Origin: DATFVA01 sp963745945
GTDB lineage: Bacteria; Bacteroidota; Ignavibacteria; Ignavibacteriales; Ignavibacteriaceae
Reading direction: 5' to 3'
DNA length: 64,000 bases
Assembly (NCBI GenBank): GCA_963745945.1
Contig: CAVUZG010000004.1
Location: 806,001-870,000 of the forward strand
The notes under the pieces were generated by a model that worked only from the letters and a program-made list of their open reading frames with translations, did not search any database and was not told where the DNA came from. Below are positions 34,030-41,285 of this stretch, piece by piece. A program made the position numbers and the translations under genes. The stretch's first letter is position 1; each line of letters opens with the position of its first letter.

Positions 34030-34949
34030 ACTCTTTCCGCGGCTCTTAATTTAGCGCTTCTGGCACGAGGATTAAGAGCAATCTCTTCAGGTAAAGGTGC
34101 TATTGGTTTTTTAGTTAGTATTTTAATTCTCCTTTTCTTATCACACTGACAGACTGGAAATTCTTTAGGACAGATACAATCAAGAGTTTCATACTTAAAC
34201 TTCTCCTTAACAATTCTGTCTTCCAGAGAGTGATATGAGATTACAACTATTTTTCCTCCTGTTTTCAAAAGACCTACAGACTTATTTAAAAAAGTTTCTA
34301 AAATGCCGAGTTCATCATTCACATAAATTCTTAACGCCTGGAAAATTCTGGACAAAGTTTTATTCCGGTTTTTAAAGGGAATAATCTTAGAAATAATCTC
34401 ACTCAACTGTGAAGTAGTTTCAATTTTGAATCCGATTCTTTGTTTACAAATCTCACGTGCAATTTTTCTTGAATTTCTTTCTTCACCAAAATTGTAAAAG
34501 ATATCAGCTAGATCTTCTTCAGAGAATGAATTTATTAAATCTGCGGCATTTACAACTTTTGATTTATCCATCCTCAGATCCAGTTTTGCTTCCTCTCTGT
34601 AAGTAAATCCTGAATCAGGATTATCAAGTTGAAATGAGGAAACTCCAAGATCTGCAAAAATTCCGTCAAAGAACCCGAATGATTCTATCTTAGCAACAGA
34701 ATCAATTTCTGAAAAATTAAAGTTATAAAGTCTAACGCGTTCTTCTTTAGCAAATTTCTCTCTCGAAAAATTAAAAGCATCTTTATCAACATCTGTCGCT
34801 GCAATTACTGCATCTTTATTCAGAACTTTTAAGAACGCTTCAGTATGACCACCAAATCCAAGTGTTGCATCAAAATAAATTCCTGATTTATGGGTAACCA
34901 GGTAATTAATACTTTCATTCAATAAAACGGGCGTATGATGAATCTTCAT
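34026..34949 (-). CDS. rsmH: 16S rRNA (cytosine(1402)-N4)-methyltransferase
   Basis: Methylates C1402 in the ribosomal P site using S-adenosylmethionine. 307 residues. Start HHTPVLLNESINYL, SAM-binding DATLGFGGHTEAFL (28-41), IFADLGVSSFQLDNPDSGFTYR near 92, VISYHSLEDRIVKEKF near 238, and C-terminal NPRARSAKLRAAERV, all diagnostic. Second gene of the dcw operon, two bases behind mraZ. Confidence 0.97.
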   Translation of the reverse strand: MKIHHTPVLLNESINYLVTHKSGIYFDATLGFGGHTEAFLKVLNKDAVIAATDVDKDAFNFSREKFAKEERVRLYNFNFSEIDSVAKIESFGFFDGIFADLGVSSFQLDNPDSGFTYREEAKLDLRMDKSKVVNAADLINSFSEEDLADIFYNFGEERNSRKIAREICKQRIGFKIETTSQLSEIISKIIPFKNRNKTLSRIFQALRIYVNDELGILETFLNKSVGLLKTGGKIVVISYHSLEDRIVKEKFKYETLDCICPKEFPVCQCDKKRRIKILTKKPIAPLPEEIALNPRARSAKLRAAERV

Positions 34950-34951
34950 CT

Positions 34952-35386
34952 TTACGCCATTACTTTTGCTGCAATCTCTTCATAGGTTTCAGAGGATTGT
35001 TCAAGATATTCTCTATAAGTTTTCGGATCCCATAATTCAATCTTCTTTAAAGCTCCAAGTACTAAAACTTCTTTTTCTATTTTTGCATATTGAAGTAAGT
35101 TAGGAGGAATCAAAATTCTTGATTGGGAATCAAGATTATCTTCAGTCGCATGCTGAAGAATCATTCTGATAAATTTTGCTTCCTGAGGATTAAAAGGATT
35201 AAGATCAATAAGTTTTTGTTCAAACTGTTGCCATTGGTCCATTGGGTACACATCTATACATTTAGCAGTTCCCTGGGTCATTACAAATGTATCATTAGCT
35301 TCGGGAGAGAGTTGACGCCTTAATTTAGCGGGTATACTCAACCTTCCTTTCGAATCTACTGAGTATGTATACTGTCCTCTGAACAA
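34952..35386 (-). CDS. mraZ: Transcriptional regulator MraZ
   Basis: A 144-residue protein with two SpoVT/AbrB-like halves, each with the D-x-K-G-R-x-x-I-P type loop: SVDSKGRLSIPAKLR (9-23) and LDSQSRILIPPNLL (about 84-97, in which the glycine is replaced). MraZ forms an octamer or larger ring and represses its own dcw promoter by binding TGGG-type repeats; three such boxes lie just upstream. First gene of the 15-gene operon. Confidence 0.96.
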   Translation of the reverse strand: MFRGQYTYSVDSKGRLSIPAKLRRQLSPEANDTFVMTQGTAKCIDVYPMDQWQQFEQKLIDLNPFNPQEAKFIRMILQHATEDNLDSQSRILIPPNLLQYAKIEKEVLVLGALKKIELWDPKTYREYLEQSSETYEEIAAKVMA

Positions 35387-35411
35387 ATTCTTAACCTTCT
35401 TTGGTAAAATT

Positions 35412-35436
35412 CACCACAATTCCCCACAACTCCCCA
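35412..35436 (-). promoter_or_regulatory. MraZ boxes
   Basis: On the minus strand: TGGGG (35436-35432), TGGGG (35426-35422), TGGTG (35416-35412), each separated by five bases, so exactly ten bases apart. This matches the known MraZ site of TGGGN repeats with N5 spacers; the third box has one change. They sit 26-50 bases before the mraZ ATG, ideal for autorepression of the dcw operon. Confidence 0.8.
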
Positions 35437-35437
35437 A

Positions 35438-35466
35438 AATTAACACAATTATATCGGGAAAGTCAA
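35438..35466 (-). promoter_or_regulatory. Candidate dcw operon promoter
   Basis: TTGACT (35466-35461), 17-base spacer, TTAATT (35443-35438). The -10 lies directly beside the first MraZ box. A TATAAT also occurs in the spacer, at wrong distance from this -35, so the exact -10 is uncertain. Confidence 0.4.
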
Positions 35467-35780
35467 GAATTATTTTACATTTTCACCACCGGTAAATAAT
35501 AAATTTCTCATTTGTAATTATTTATTTGTGCCCCTTTGTGGTTTTAAATTTTTTGAAGGAATTGTTTTAAAAAGAGTTAGTGGATTATGATGCTGTATTT
35601 AAGAAAGATCGGGTTGATATTTTTTAGTCGGTGTAAAAAAAAGAAAGTGAATGAGGACACAAGTAATAAAGATTATATACCTGATTTTAATTAATCAATT
35701 TGAAATATTTATACTTCATTTCATGAAAATAAAATCAGTACATGAAATTAATTTTATTGAAATAATCAAGAGGAAAAATC
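35467..35780. other. Intergenic region between mraZ and the S9 peptidase
   Basis: AT-rich. Beyond the mraZ control region I see only one small frame (35587-35694, 35 codons, basic then acidic) with no convincing ribosome site. The S9 gene has AAGAGGAAAAATC directly before its ATG. No RNA gene or clear repeat is visible. Confidence 0.5.
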
Positions 35781-37923
35781 ATGAAAACTAAACCAGCATA
35801 TGTTATTATATCACTCTTAAGTGTTTTAATAATCGGATGCAGCAGTAATAAGGAGAACAATTACAAAATGCCTGCAACTAATAAAGATACAGTATCCACA
35901 AATTACTTCGGCACTGAAGTAGCTGATCCTTTCAGATGGCTGGAGAATAATGATTCACCGGAAGTTACAAAATGGATTGATGAACAAAACACCTATGCTA
36001 ATACAGTTTTATCAGGCTTTCCTGAGGGAAAGAATATTGAAGATCGTATCAAAGAACTTGAAACAACTTCCAAAGAACAATATTCTCCCAGACTTGTTAA
36101 CGGTAAACTTTTCTTCAGGCAGTTCACACCACCCCAGGCTCAACCAGTAGTTGCCTACAAAGACTGGCCGGATGGTGAAACTAAAATATTAATAAATCCA
36201 AACACAAATAAAGAAGGAGCAGCGATAACAGGTTTCTGGCCTTCTCCTAAAGGAAAGTATCTTGCTTTTGGTACAGCCGTAGGTGGAAACGAAGCAACCA
36301 CAATTCACATTCTGGATGTTGCTACACATAAGGATTTAAAAGATACTTTAACAAATGCCGGAGGAGGTGCAACGCCAGTTGCGATGGTGTGGGATGCAGA
36401 TGAAAAAGGAATAACCTATGTAAGGCTTCCTGAACCGGGGACTGTTCCGGAGTCGGAACTTCAATTTAATGCGGTACTCTATCATCATGTATTAAATCAA
36501 TCTACTGATAACGACAAACTTGTTTTCGGTAAAGATTTATCAAAGGTTGCAGAATATACCTTCATTCCTTCGGAAGATGGAAAACAGGCTGCAATGTTTG
36601 TTCATTTTGGAGATGGTAATCCGGATTATGTATACATCAGAAAAGGTACTTCTGAATGGAAACAGGTTTTAGATACAAGCGCTAATGTTCGAGTAGCTTC
36701 TGATGTTAATTCGGGAGCTGACTGGAATGGGAATAAATCGCTTCTCGTGATCTCTTACGAAGACGCACCGAAAGGTAAACTCTTATCAGTTACACCTGAC
36801 GGTAAATCAACAGTAATTGTTCCGCAGGGAGAATGGGCATACTATGCAGTAAAATCTGTAAAGGGAGGATTCTTTCTAGTTAAAGTAAATGGCCCTGATT
36901 GGAAGGCTGACCAATATGATTCAGATGGAAAAATTGTAAGGACAGTTAATCTGCCTCAAAGCGGACTAAAAATAAATGATATTGCTTCCTCATCTACATC
37001 GGATAAAGTATTAATAACTTATTCAGGCTGGACATTCCCGGAAAAATGGGCAGCGTATAATTTAGAGGATGGAAATATAAAAACAATTTTTGAAGTTAAA
37101 CCGGCCGCAGATTATTCAAATATAAAATTCAGTGTAATCGAAGCAATTTCTAAAGATGGAACAAAAATTCCGGTTACGGTTTTAAGAGCAGACAGTATCA
37201 GTCCTGATGGAAAAAGACCAACAATAGTTTATGGTTACGGCGGTTTTGGAGTACCCACCGGACCAAGATTTATCGGTCCTTATTTAACCTGGCTTGAAAA
37301 CGGAGGTGTGTTTGCATATGCAAATATCCGGGGCGGCGGAGAATTCGGCGAAGGCTGGCATGAAGCAGGAATGCTCGGCAAAAAACAGAATGTATTTGAT
37401 GACATGTATGCAGCCGCAGAAGCTATGGTCAGAGATAACTGGACAAATTCAGAACATCTTGGAATAATGGGCGGTTCCAATGGAGGCCTGCTGATGGGAG
37501 CAGAGTTAACACAACACCCTGAAGCATTTAAAGCGGTTGTCAGCTTTGTTGGAATTTATCGACATGCTTCGCAATGAACTTTTCCCAAACGGGCAGTACA
37601 ATATTAGTGAATACGGTACATCAACAAACGAAACTAACTTTAATTGGCTTTACGCTTATTCACCGTATCATAATGTTAAACCAAATACAAAATATCCGGC
37701 AGTATTACTTGAAACAGGAATTAATGATCCGCGTGTCGCATCCTGGCAGTCAAGAAAGTTTGCAGCAGCTCTACAGGACGCAAATACATCTGACAATCCT
37801 ATTCTATTACTTACAAGAATGAACGAAGGCCATGGTGTTACAGCATCATTCAGCCAGCGAGTCGGTAATTACGCTGCAGCACTTACATTCTTCGCACATG
37901 AATTAGGATTACCTATAAAATAA
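35781..37923 (+). pseudogene. Prolyl oligopeptidase-family lipoprotein (S9A) with one frameshift
   Basis: Serine peptidase with a seven-bladed propeller (about residues 75-450) and an alpha/beta-hydrolase domain. Lipoprotein signal: hydrophobic helix then LIIGC (Cys 20). N-terminal DPFRWLENNDSPEVTKWIDEQN is typical of S9A. Nucleophile Ser is in GGSNGG at about residue 566; Asp is in GINDPRV and His in NEGHG downstream. One extra base near 37560 (TATCGACATG where TATGACATG would continue VGIYDMLR) splits the gene into 35781-37577 and 37537-37923. All catalytic residues are otherwise conserved, so this could be a sequencing error or a very recent mutation. A strong terminator follows. Confidence 0.85.
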
Positions 37924-37977
37924 ATTTAAGATCCATATTTATGAGTCGTCCTAAAATAGGTTGACTGTTATTTAATG

Positions 37978-38007
37978 AACCTCTCCACTACTTGGAGAGG
38001 TTTTTTT
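37978..38007 (+). terminator. Rho-independent terminator after the S9 peptidase
   Basis: AACCTCTCC (37978-37986), seven-base loop, GGAGAGGTT (37994-38002), then T5. Nine perfect pairs with a U-run on the plus strand. Confidence 0.85.
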
Positions 38008-38021
38008 GTTCAACTTTTCAG

Positions 38022-38094
38022 AGCCAACTGCCGGAATCGAACCGGCGACCTACTCATTACGAATGAGTTGCTCTACCAGCTGAGCTAAGTTGGC
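38022..38094 (-). tRNA. tRNA-Thr (anticodon CGT)
   Basis: 73-base cloverleaf on the minus strand. Acceptor GCCAACT/AGTTGGC with discriminator T; D arm GCTCAGCTGGTAGAGC; anticodon stem ACTCA/TGAGT around loop TTCGTAA, anticodon CGT (codon ACG); T arm GCCGG-TTCGATT-CCGGC. CCA is not encoded. Confidence 0.96.
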
Positions 38095-38105
38095 TTTTAA
38101 AAATA

Positions 38106-38140
38106 AAAATGGCAAATGCAAAATAATCATTTACCATTTT
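38106..38140 (-). terminator. Hairpin after the COX24-type gene
   Basis: On the minus strand AAAATGGTAAAT and ATTTGCCATTTT pair with one mismatch around an 11-base loop, followed by TATTTTT. Probably ends the transcript from HU, the zinc-ribbon protein and the small basic protein before tRNA-Thr. Confidence 0.5.
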
Positions 38141-38166
38141 ATTATACAAGATATTAGTCTGAGTAA

Positions 38167-38262
38167 TTATCTTAATTTCTTTTTATGACGATTCTTTCTC
38201 AGTCTTTTTTTCCTCTTGTGTGTAGCCATTTTATGGCGTTTACGTTTTCTCCCACAAGGCAT
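38167..38262 (-). CDS. AURKAIP1/COX24-type tiny basic ribosome-associated protein
   Basis: A 31-residue protein missed by length cut-offs. It starts MPCGRKRKRHKMATHKRKKR and ends in NRHKKKLR. The KMxTHKRKKRxRKxRHKKK pattern is that of the AURKAIP1/COX24 domain, the same family as mitochondrial ribosomal protein mS38; short stand-alone versions occur throughout Bacteroidota and relatives. AGGAG lies seven bases upstream of the ATG. More than half of the residues are Lys, Arg or His, fitting rRNA binding on the small subunit (inference). It follows the zinc-ribbon/TPR gene on the same strand by 13 bases. Confidence 0.85.
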   Translation of the reverse strand: MPCGRKRKRHKMATHKRKKRLRKNRHKKKLR

Positions 38263-38275
38263 TACTTACTCCTGT

Positions 38276-39214
38276 TTATTTATTATGTGATTCTAATAAT
38301 TCTTTAGCTTTTTTTCCTATTTCAGAATTTGGATCTATCTTAACTGCCTGCCTGAGCCAGTCTTTAGATTTTTCCATATTGCCAGCTGTTAAGTTAACAA
38401 TTCCCAGGTTCAAATACCCAATTTGATGCCCGGGAGAATATTGAATTGCTTTTTCCATTTGTTTTATGGCTTCATCATAGTTATGCAGGTTATAATAGCA
38501 AACTCCCATATCAATTCGTGCGTCGGCATCTTTAGGTATCTTTTCAAGATATTTTTGATAATCAGCTATTGCCTTTTCATACATACCCGAATCATTTCTT
38601 AAATGTGCCAGTTCAAGTAATGCCTTAGTATCATTTGGATTCTTTTTTATCTGGGTCTCAAGTTCATTTATTCTTTGAAGACTGTTTAAATCAACTCCTG
38701 ACGTTTGGGATGTTTGATTTGTTCCCTGGTTTTGATCTAAAGTTTCTGTTATTGCCCTGTTAAATACTCCGGCTGCAAATAAAATAATTAAAATTATTAC
38801 AACAACGCCGCCTAAAATTATCAGGAGTTTTTGAGTATCCAGCTCTTTTGGTTTCTGAACACTTCCTGATTTAGGAGCCGATTGCTTGGTGTGCTCTTTC
38901 TTTTTCTTTGGAGTTTGTTGCTGTTTTTGTTTAACAGGTTTGTGTTCTGACTGAGGCTTTTCTTTTAAAACCTTCTCTACTTTTGTCCCTTTTAGTTTAG
39001 CTCCGCAATATGCACATACATCATTGTCTCCTTTATTTTCTTCACCGCAATTATCACAGATAATTATTTTTTCAACAACTGGTTCTGAAATTTCTTTTTG
39101 ATCTTCTTCTTTTGGTTTGGTCTCTGAAATCTTTTGTAAATCGAAACCACACGAAGGACAAAAATTGAATTCCTGGTCAAGTTTAGTTCCACAAGAGGGA
39201 CAGTATTTTACCAT
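38276..39214 (-). CDS. Zinc-ribbon membrane protein with TPR domain
   Basis: 312 residues. Two zinc ribbons: YCPSCGTKL...FCPSCGFDL (4-25) and ICDNCGEENK...VCAYCGAKL (about 52-74). A Lys/Gln-rich linker (about 75-128) leads to a transmembrane helix (about 130-150). The C-terminal part (about 185-305) holds three or four TPR units (DTKALLELAHLRNDSGMYEKAIADYQKYLEKIP and similar). The ribbons face the cytoplasm and the TPRs probably the periplasm. The partner is unknown. It lies six bases behind the HU gene, suggesting one transcript. Confidence 0.8.
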   Translation of the reverse strand: MVKYCPSCGTKLDQEFNFCPSCGFDLQKISETKPKEEDQKEISEPVVEKIIICDNCGEENKGDNDVCAYCGAKLKGTKVEKVLKEKPQSEHKPVKQKQQQTPKKKKEHTKQSAPKSGSVQKPKELDTQKLLIILGGVVVIILIILFAAGVFNRAITETLDQNQGTNQTSQTSGVDLNSLQRINELETQIKKNPNDTKALLELAHLRNDSGMYEKAIADYQKYLEKIPKDADARIDMGVCYYNLHNYDEAIKQMEKAIQYSPGHQIGYLNLGIVNLTAGNMEKSKDWLRQAVKIDPNSEIGKKAKELLESHNK

Positions 39215-39220
39215 TCTGAA

Positions 39221-39517
39221 TTAACCTTCCGTTTCTTTCATTCCTTTATCTACCATCTCTTTAAAATCCTTGGAGAATTTAAATGTTGGGACATAATGTT
39301 CAGGTACAAATACCTGTTCTCCTGTTTTCGGGTTACGGGCTTGCCGTTCATTTTTCTTTTTAACTTTATAACTTCCGAATCCTCTTATTTCTATATTCTT
39401 ACCCTGTTTTAATGCATCGATCACGGTTCTGAAGAAACCTTCAATAATTGCTTCAGTTTCTAATTTAGTTAAACCGGTTCCTGTTGCTACTTTATCAACT
39501 ATATCTGCCTTAGTCAT
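39221..39517 (-). CDS. HU/IHF-family DNA-binding protein
   Basis: Dimeric nucleoid protein that bends DNA. 98 residues, full length. MTKADIVDKVATGTGLTKLETEAIIEGF is the helical dimer domain; IEIRGFGSYKVKKKNERQARNPKTGEQVFVPEHYVPTFKFSKDFK covers the beta arm with RNPKTGE and the Pro-containing tip. HU and IHF subunits cannot be told apart safely here. The 5' untranslated region contains a sequence fully complementary to the ribosome site. Confidence 0.93.
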   Translation of the reverse strand: MTKADIVDKVATGTGLTKLETEAIIEGFFRTVIDALKQGKNIEIRGFGSYKVKKKNERQARNPKTGEQVFVPEHYVPTFKFSKDFKEMVDKGMKETEG

Positions 39518-39520
39518 AAT

Positions 39521-39593
39521 TTCTACCTCTTACTTGCTAAAAATTATTATAACTCATTGTTATTTAATAACTTAAATTATCAAAGAGGTAGAA
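39521..39593 (-). promoter_or_regulatory. Possible ribosome-site-sequestering inverted repeat before HU
   Basis: AAGAGGTAGAA, which contains the HU ribosome site and ends 3 bases before the ATG (39531-39521 on the minus strand), is perfectly complementary to TTCTACCTCTT at 39593-39583, 51 bases upstream in the mRNA. Pairing would hide the ribosome site. It could also be an unrelated inverted repeat. Confidence 0.45.
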
Positions 39594-39782
39594 GAAAATC
39601 AATTGTCTTCCGCCTACGGTAACCTGCAACACACTATTTTTGTAAAAATTTTCAGATTTTATTCTATCTCAAAATGATATCATTTCTCGATTATGTTCTA
39701 AAAACAAGTTTAAATATAACTTTATTTTAGTTTTTTCTAATGGTATAAATATTGACATTATTACACCATACATCTCTTAAAT

Positions 39783-40163
39783 GTGTCATCTGAAATGGAA
39801 TTAATACAAATTATTGAATCAACTGTTTTTATTTTCAGTTTAGGATTGATAATTCTTTTAATCCTTTCATTTCTCCTGTTTAAAGTTAAAAATCACTCGG
39901 CAGATTCCCCTTTTCTGATTAATAAAAAACTCCAAAACGAATCTAATATTATTTATGAAAATCCGGCTGAAGAAAAATCTGAGAATGAAACTCAGGAGAT
40001 AAAGAAAAACAATCGTTACATCGTAGTTAACGAAGTGATGAAAAATTTACAATTGAAAGAAGAAAAGAACAGGAAACAGAAATTAACTACCCGATACTAT
40101 ATCTATAAACCAGCCAAAAAGAAGATTATAAACAAACCTAAATTATCCGGAATTGAAAAATAA
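39783..40163 (+). CDS. Hypothetical single-pass membrane protein
   Basis: I do not recognise this 126-residue protein. One transmembrane helix at about residues 11-34, then a polar, Lys/Glu/Asn-rich cytoplasmic tail with a short conserved-looking stretch (NNRYIVVNEVMKNLQLKEEKNRK) and a very basic end. The first start is GTG at 39783; an ATG at 39795 is at least as likely. No ribosome site is evident. It stands alone, convergent with the IMPDH/GMPR gene. Confidence 0.5.
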   Translation: MSSEMELIQIIESTVFIFSLGLIILLILSFLLFKVKNHSADSPFLINKKLQNESNIIYENPAEEKSENETQEIKKNNRYIVVNEVMKNLQLKEEKNRKQKLTTRYYIYKPAKKKIINKPKLSGIEK

Positions 40164-40234
40164 AGGGTTAGTAAAAGTAACACTAAATTAATTTCCGGAT
40201 TGTTCAAAAATCTATTCTACAAACCCGAATCTTT

Positions 40235-41251
40235 TCACATCTTTGGCAATCGTTCGAGATAAGAACTGTTACTCAATACTGCAAATGTTTCGATTAATCT
40301 CAATTCTTTTAGTGAAAGACAATCCATATAACTCATTGAACTTCTTAGCCCGTCGGAAATACCATCAATTACATTTTTTACAACTCCTTTATATGGAACC
40401 ATTGTTTCTTCACCTTCAATAAATTCGTTCCGCATTTTAACACCGAATGATGCTGAGCCGCGGTATTTCTTCCACAATTGCCCGTTATATTTTATTACTT
40501 CTCCCGGAGTTTCTTTCGTCCCTGAAAGCATCCTGCCGAGCATAACAGCATCAGCACCGAGAGCCATTGCCTTTGAAACATCTCCCGGACTTTTAATTCC
40601 GCCATCAGCAATTATTTTTATTTTTAGCTTTTTATCGGAACGGGCAAACAAAACATTTAAGAGCGAGGAAACCTGTCCAATTCCAATACCGGTTTGAATT
40701 GAAGTTGTGCAAACACTTCCACTGCCAATTCCAACTCTTACTGCATCTGCACCGGCAGATTCTAATTGTTCAAGTGAAGCACCGTGGGCAATATTTCCAA
40801 TAATTACTCTTACATTAAATTTCTTTTTAATTTCTTCTGTATGGCAGAGTACTTCCTTATTATTTGCATTTGCCGTATCAATACAAATTATGAAATTCTT
40901 TTCAGCAAGTTTTTCAACAATATCCATAGGAGTATTTAACGCCACTGAAACTCCCCTCAAATTCACACCGTTTTTTTGATCCTGCAGAATTGAATCGAGT
41001 GATGAATCAAACCTGTTAAGAATTCCGATACATCCAAGCCGGCTCAGCTCTTTTGCCATTTCAATTCCTGTAACTGTATCCATCGGACTTGATAATACAG
41101 GAAGATTTAGCTTTTCCCCTAAGAATTCACATTGTGTGTTCGCTTCTATTCTTGATTTAATTCTTGAAACTGAAGTTGGAATAAGACTGATATCATCATA
41201 AGTTAATGATTGATGATATTCATTCAATTCCTTTTTTGTATATACTTTCAT
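40235..41251 (-). CDS. IMP dehydrogenase / GMP reductase-family enzyme without CBS domain
   Basis: 338-residue TIM barrel. N-terminal LTYDDISLIPTSVSRI and LPVLSSPMDTVTG; NAD(P)-site DTANAN; catalytic loop GIGSGSVCTTSIQTGIGIGQ with the nucleophilic Cys; ADGGIKSPGDVSKAMALGADAVMLG; and EGEETMVPYKG. There is no CBS pair, and the length is that of GMP reductase, but the EGxExxVPYKG and GLRSSMSY parts resemble IMPDH. It therefore either makes XMP from IMP or IMP from GMP; the sequence alone does not decide. Confidence 0.85.
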   Translation of the reverse strand: MKVYTKKELNEYHQSLTYDDISLIPTSVSRIKSRIEANTQCEFLGEKLNLPVLSSPMDTVTGIEMAKELSRLGCIGILNRFDSSLDSILQDQKNGVNLRGVSVALNTPMDIVEKLAEKNFIICIDTANANNKEVLCHTEEIKKKFNVRVIIGNIAHGASLEQLESAGADAVRVGIGSGSVCTTSIQTGIGIGQVSSLLNVLFARSDKKLKIKIIADGGIKSPGDVSKAMALGADAVMLGRMLSGTKETPGEVIKYNGQLWKKYRGSASFGVKMRNEFIEGEETMVPYKGVVKNVIDGISDGLRSSMSYMDCLSLKELRLIETFAVLSNSSYLERLPKM

Positions 41252-41285
41252 TTAAACCTGTAATAAAAAAAATTATTAAAAATAT

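Noticed and set aside
35587..35694. 35-codon plus-strand ORF upstream of the S9 peptidase
   Set aside because: Weak start context and no recognised pattern; kept only as a note in the intergenic entry.
37941..37968. Sequence around GAGTCGTCCTAAAATAGG resembling an insertion-sequence end
   Set aside because: No transposase, partner end or target duplication nearby; the likeness rests on memory only.
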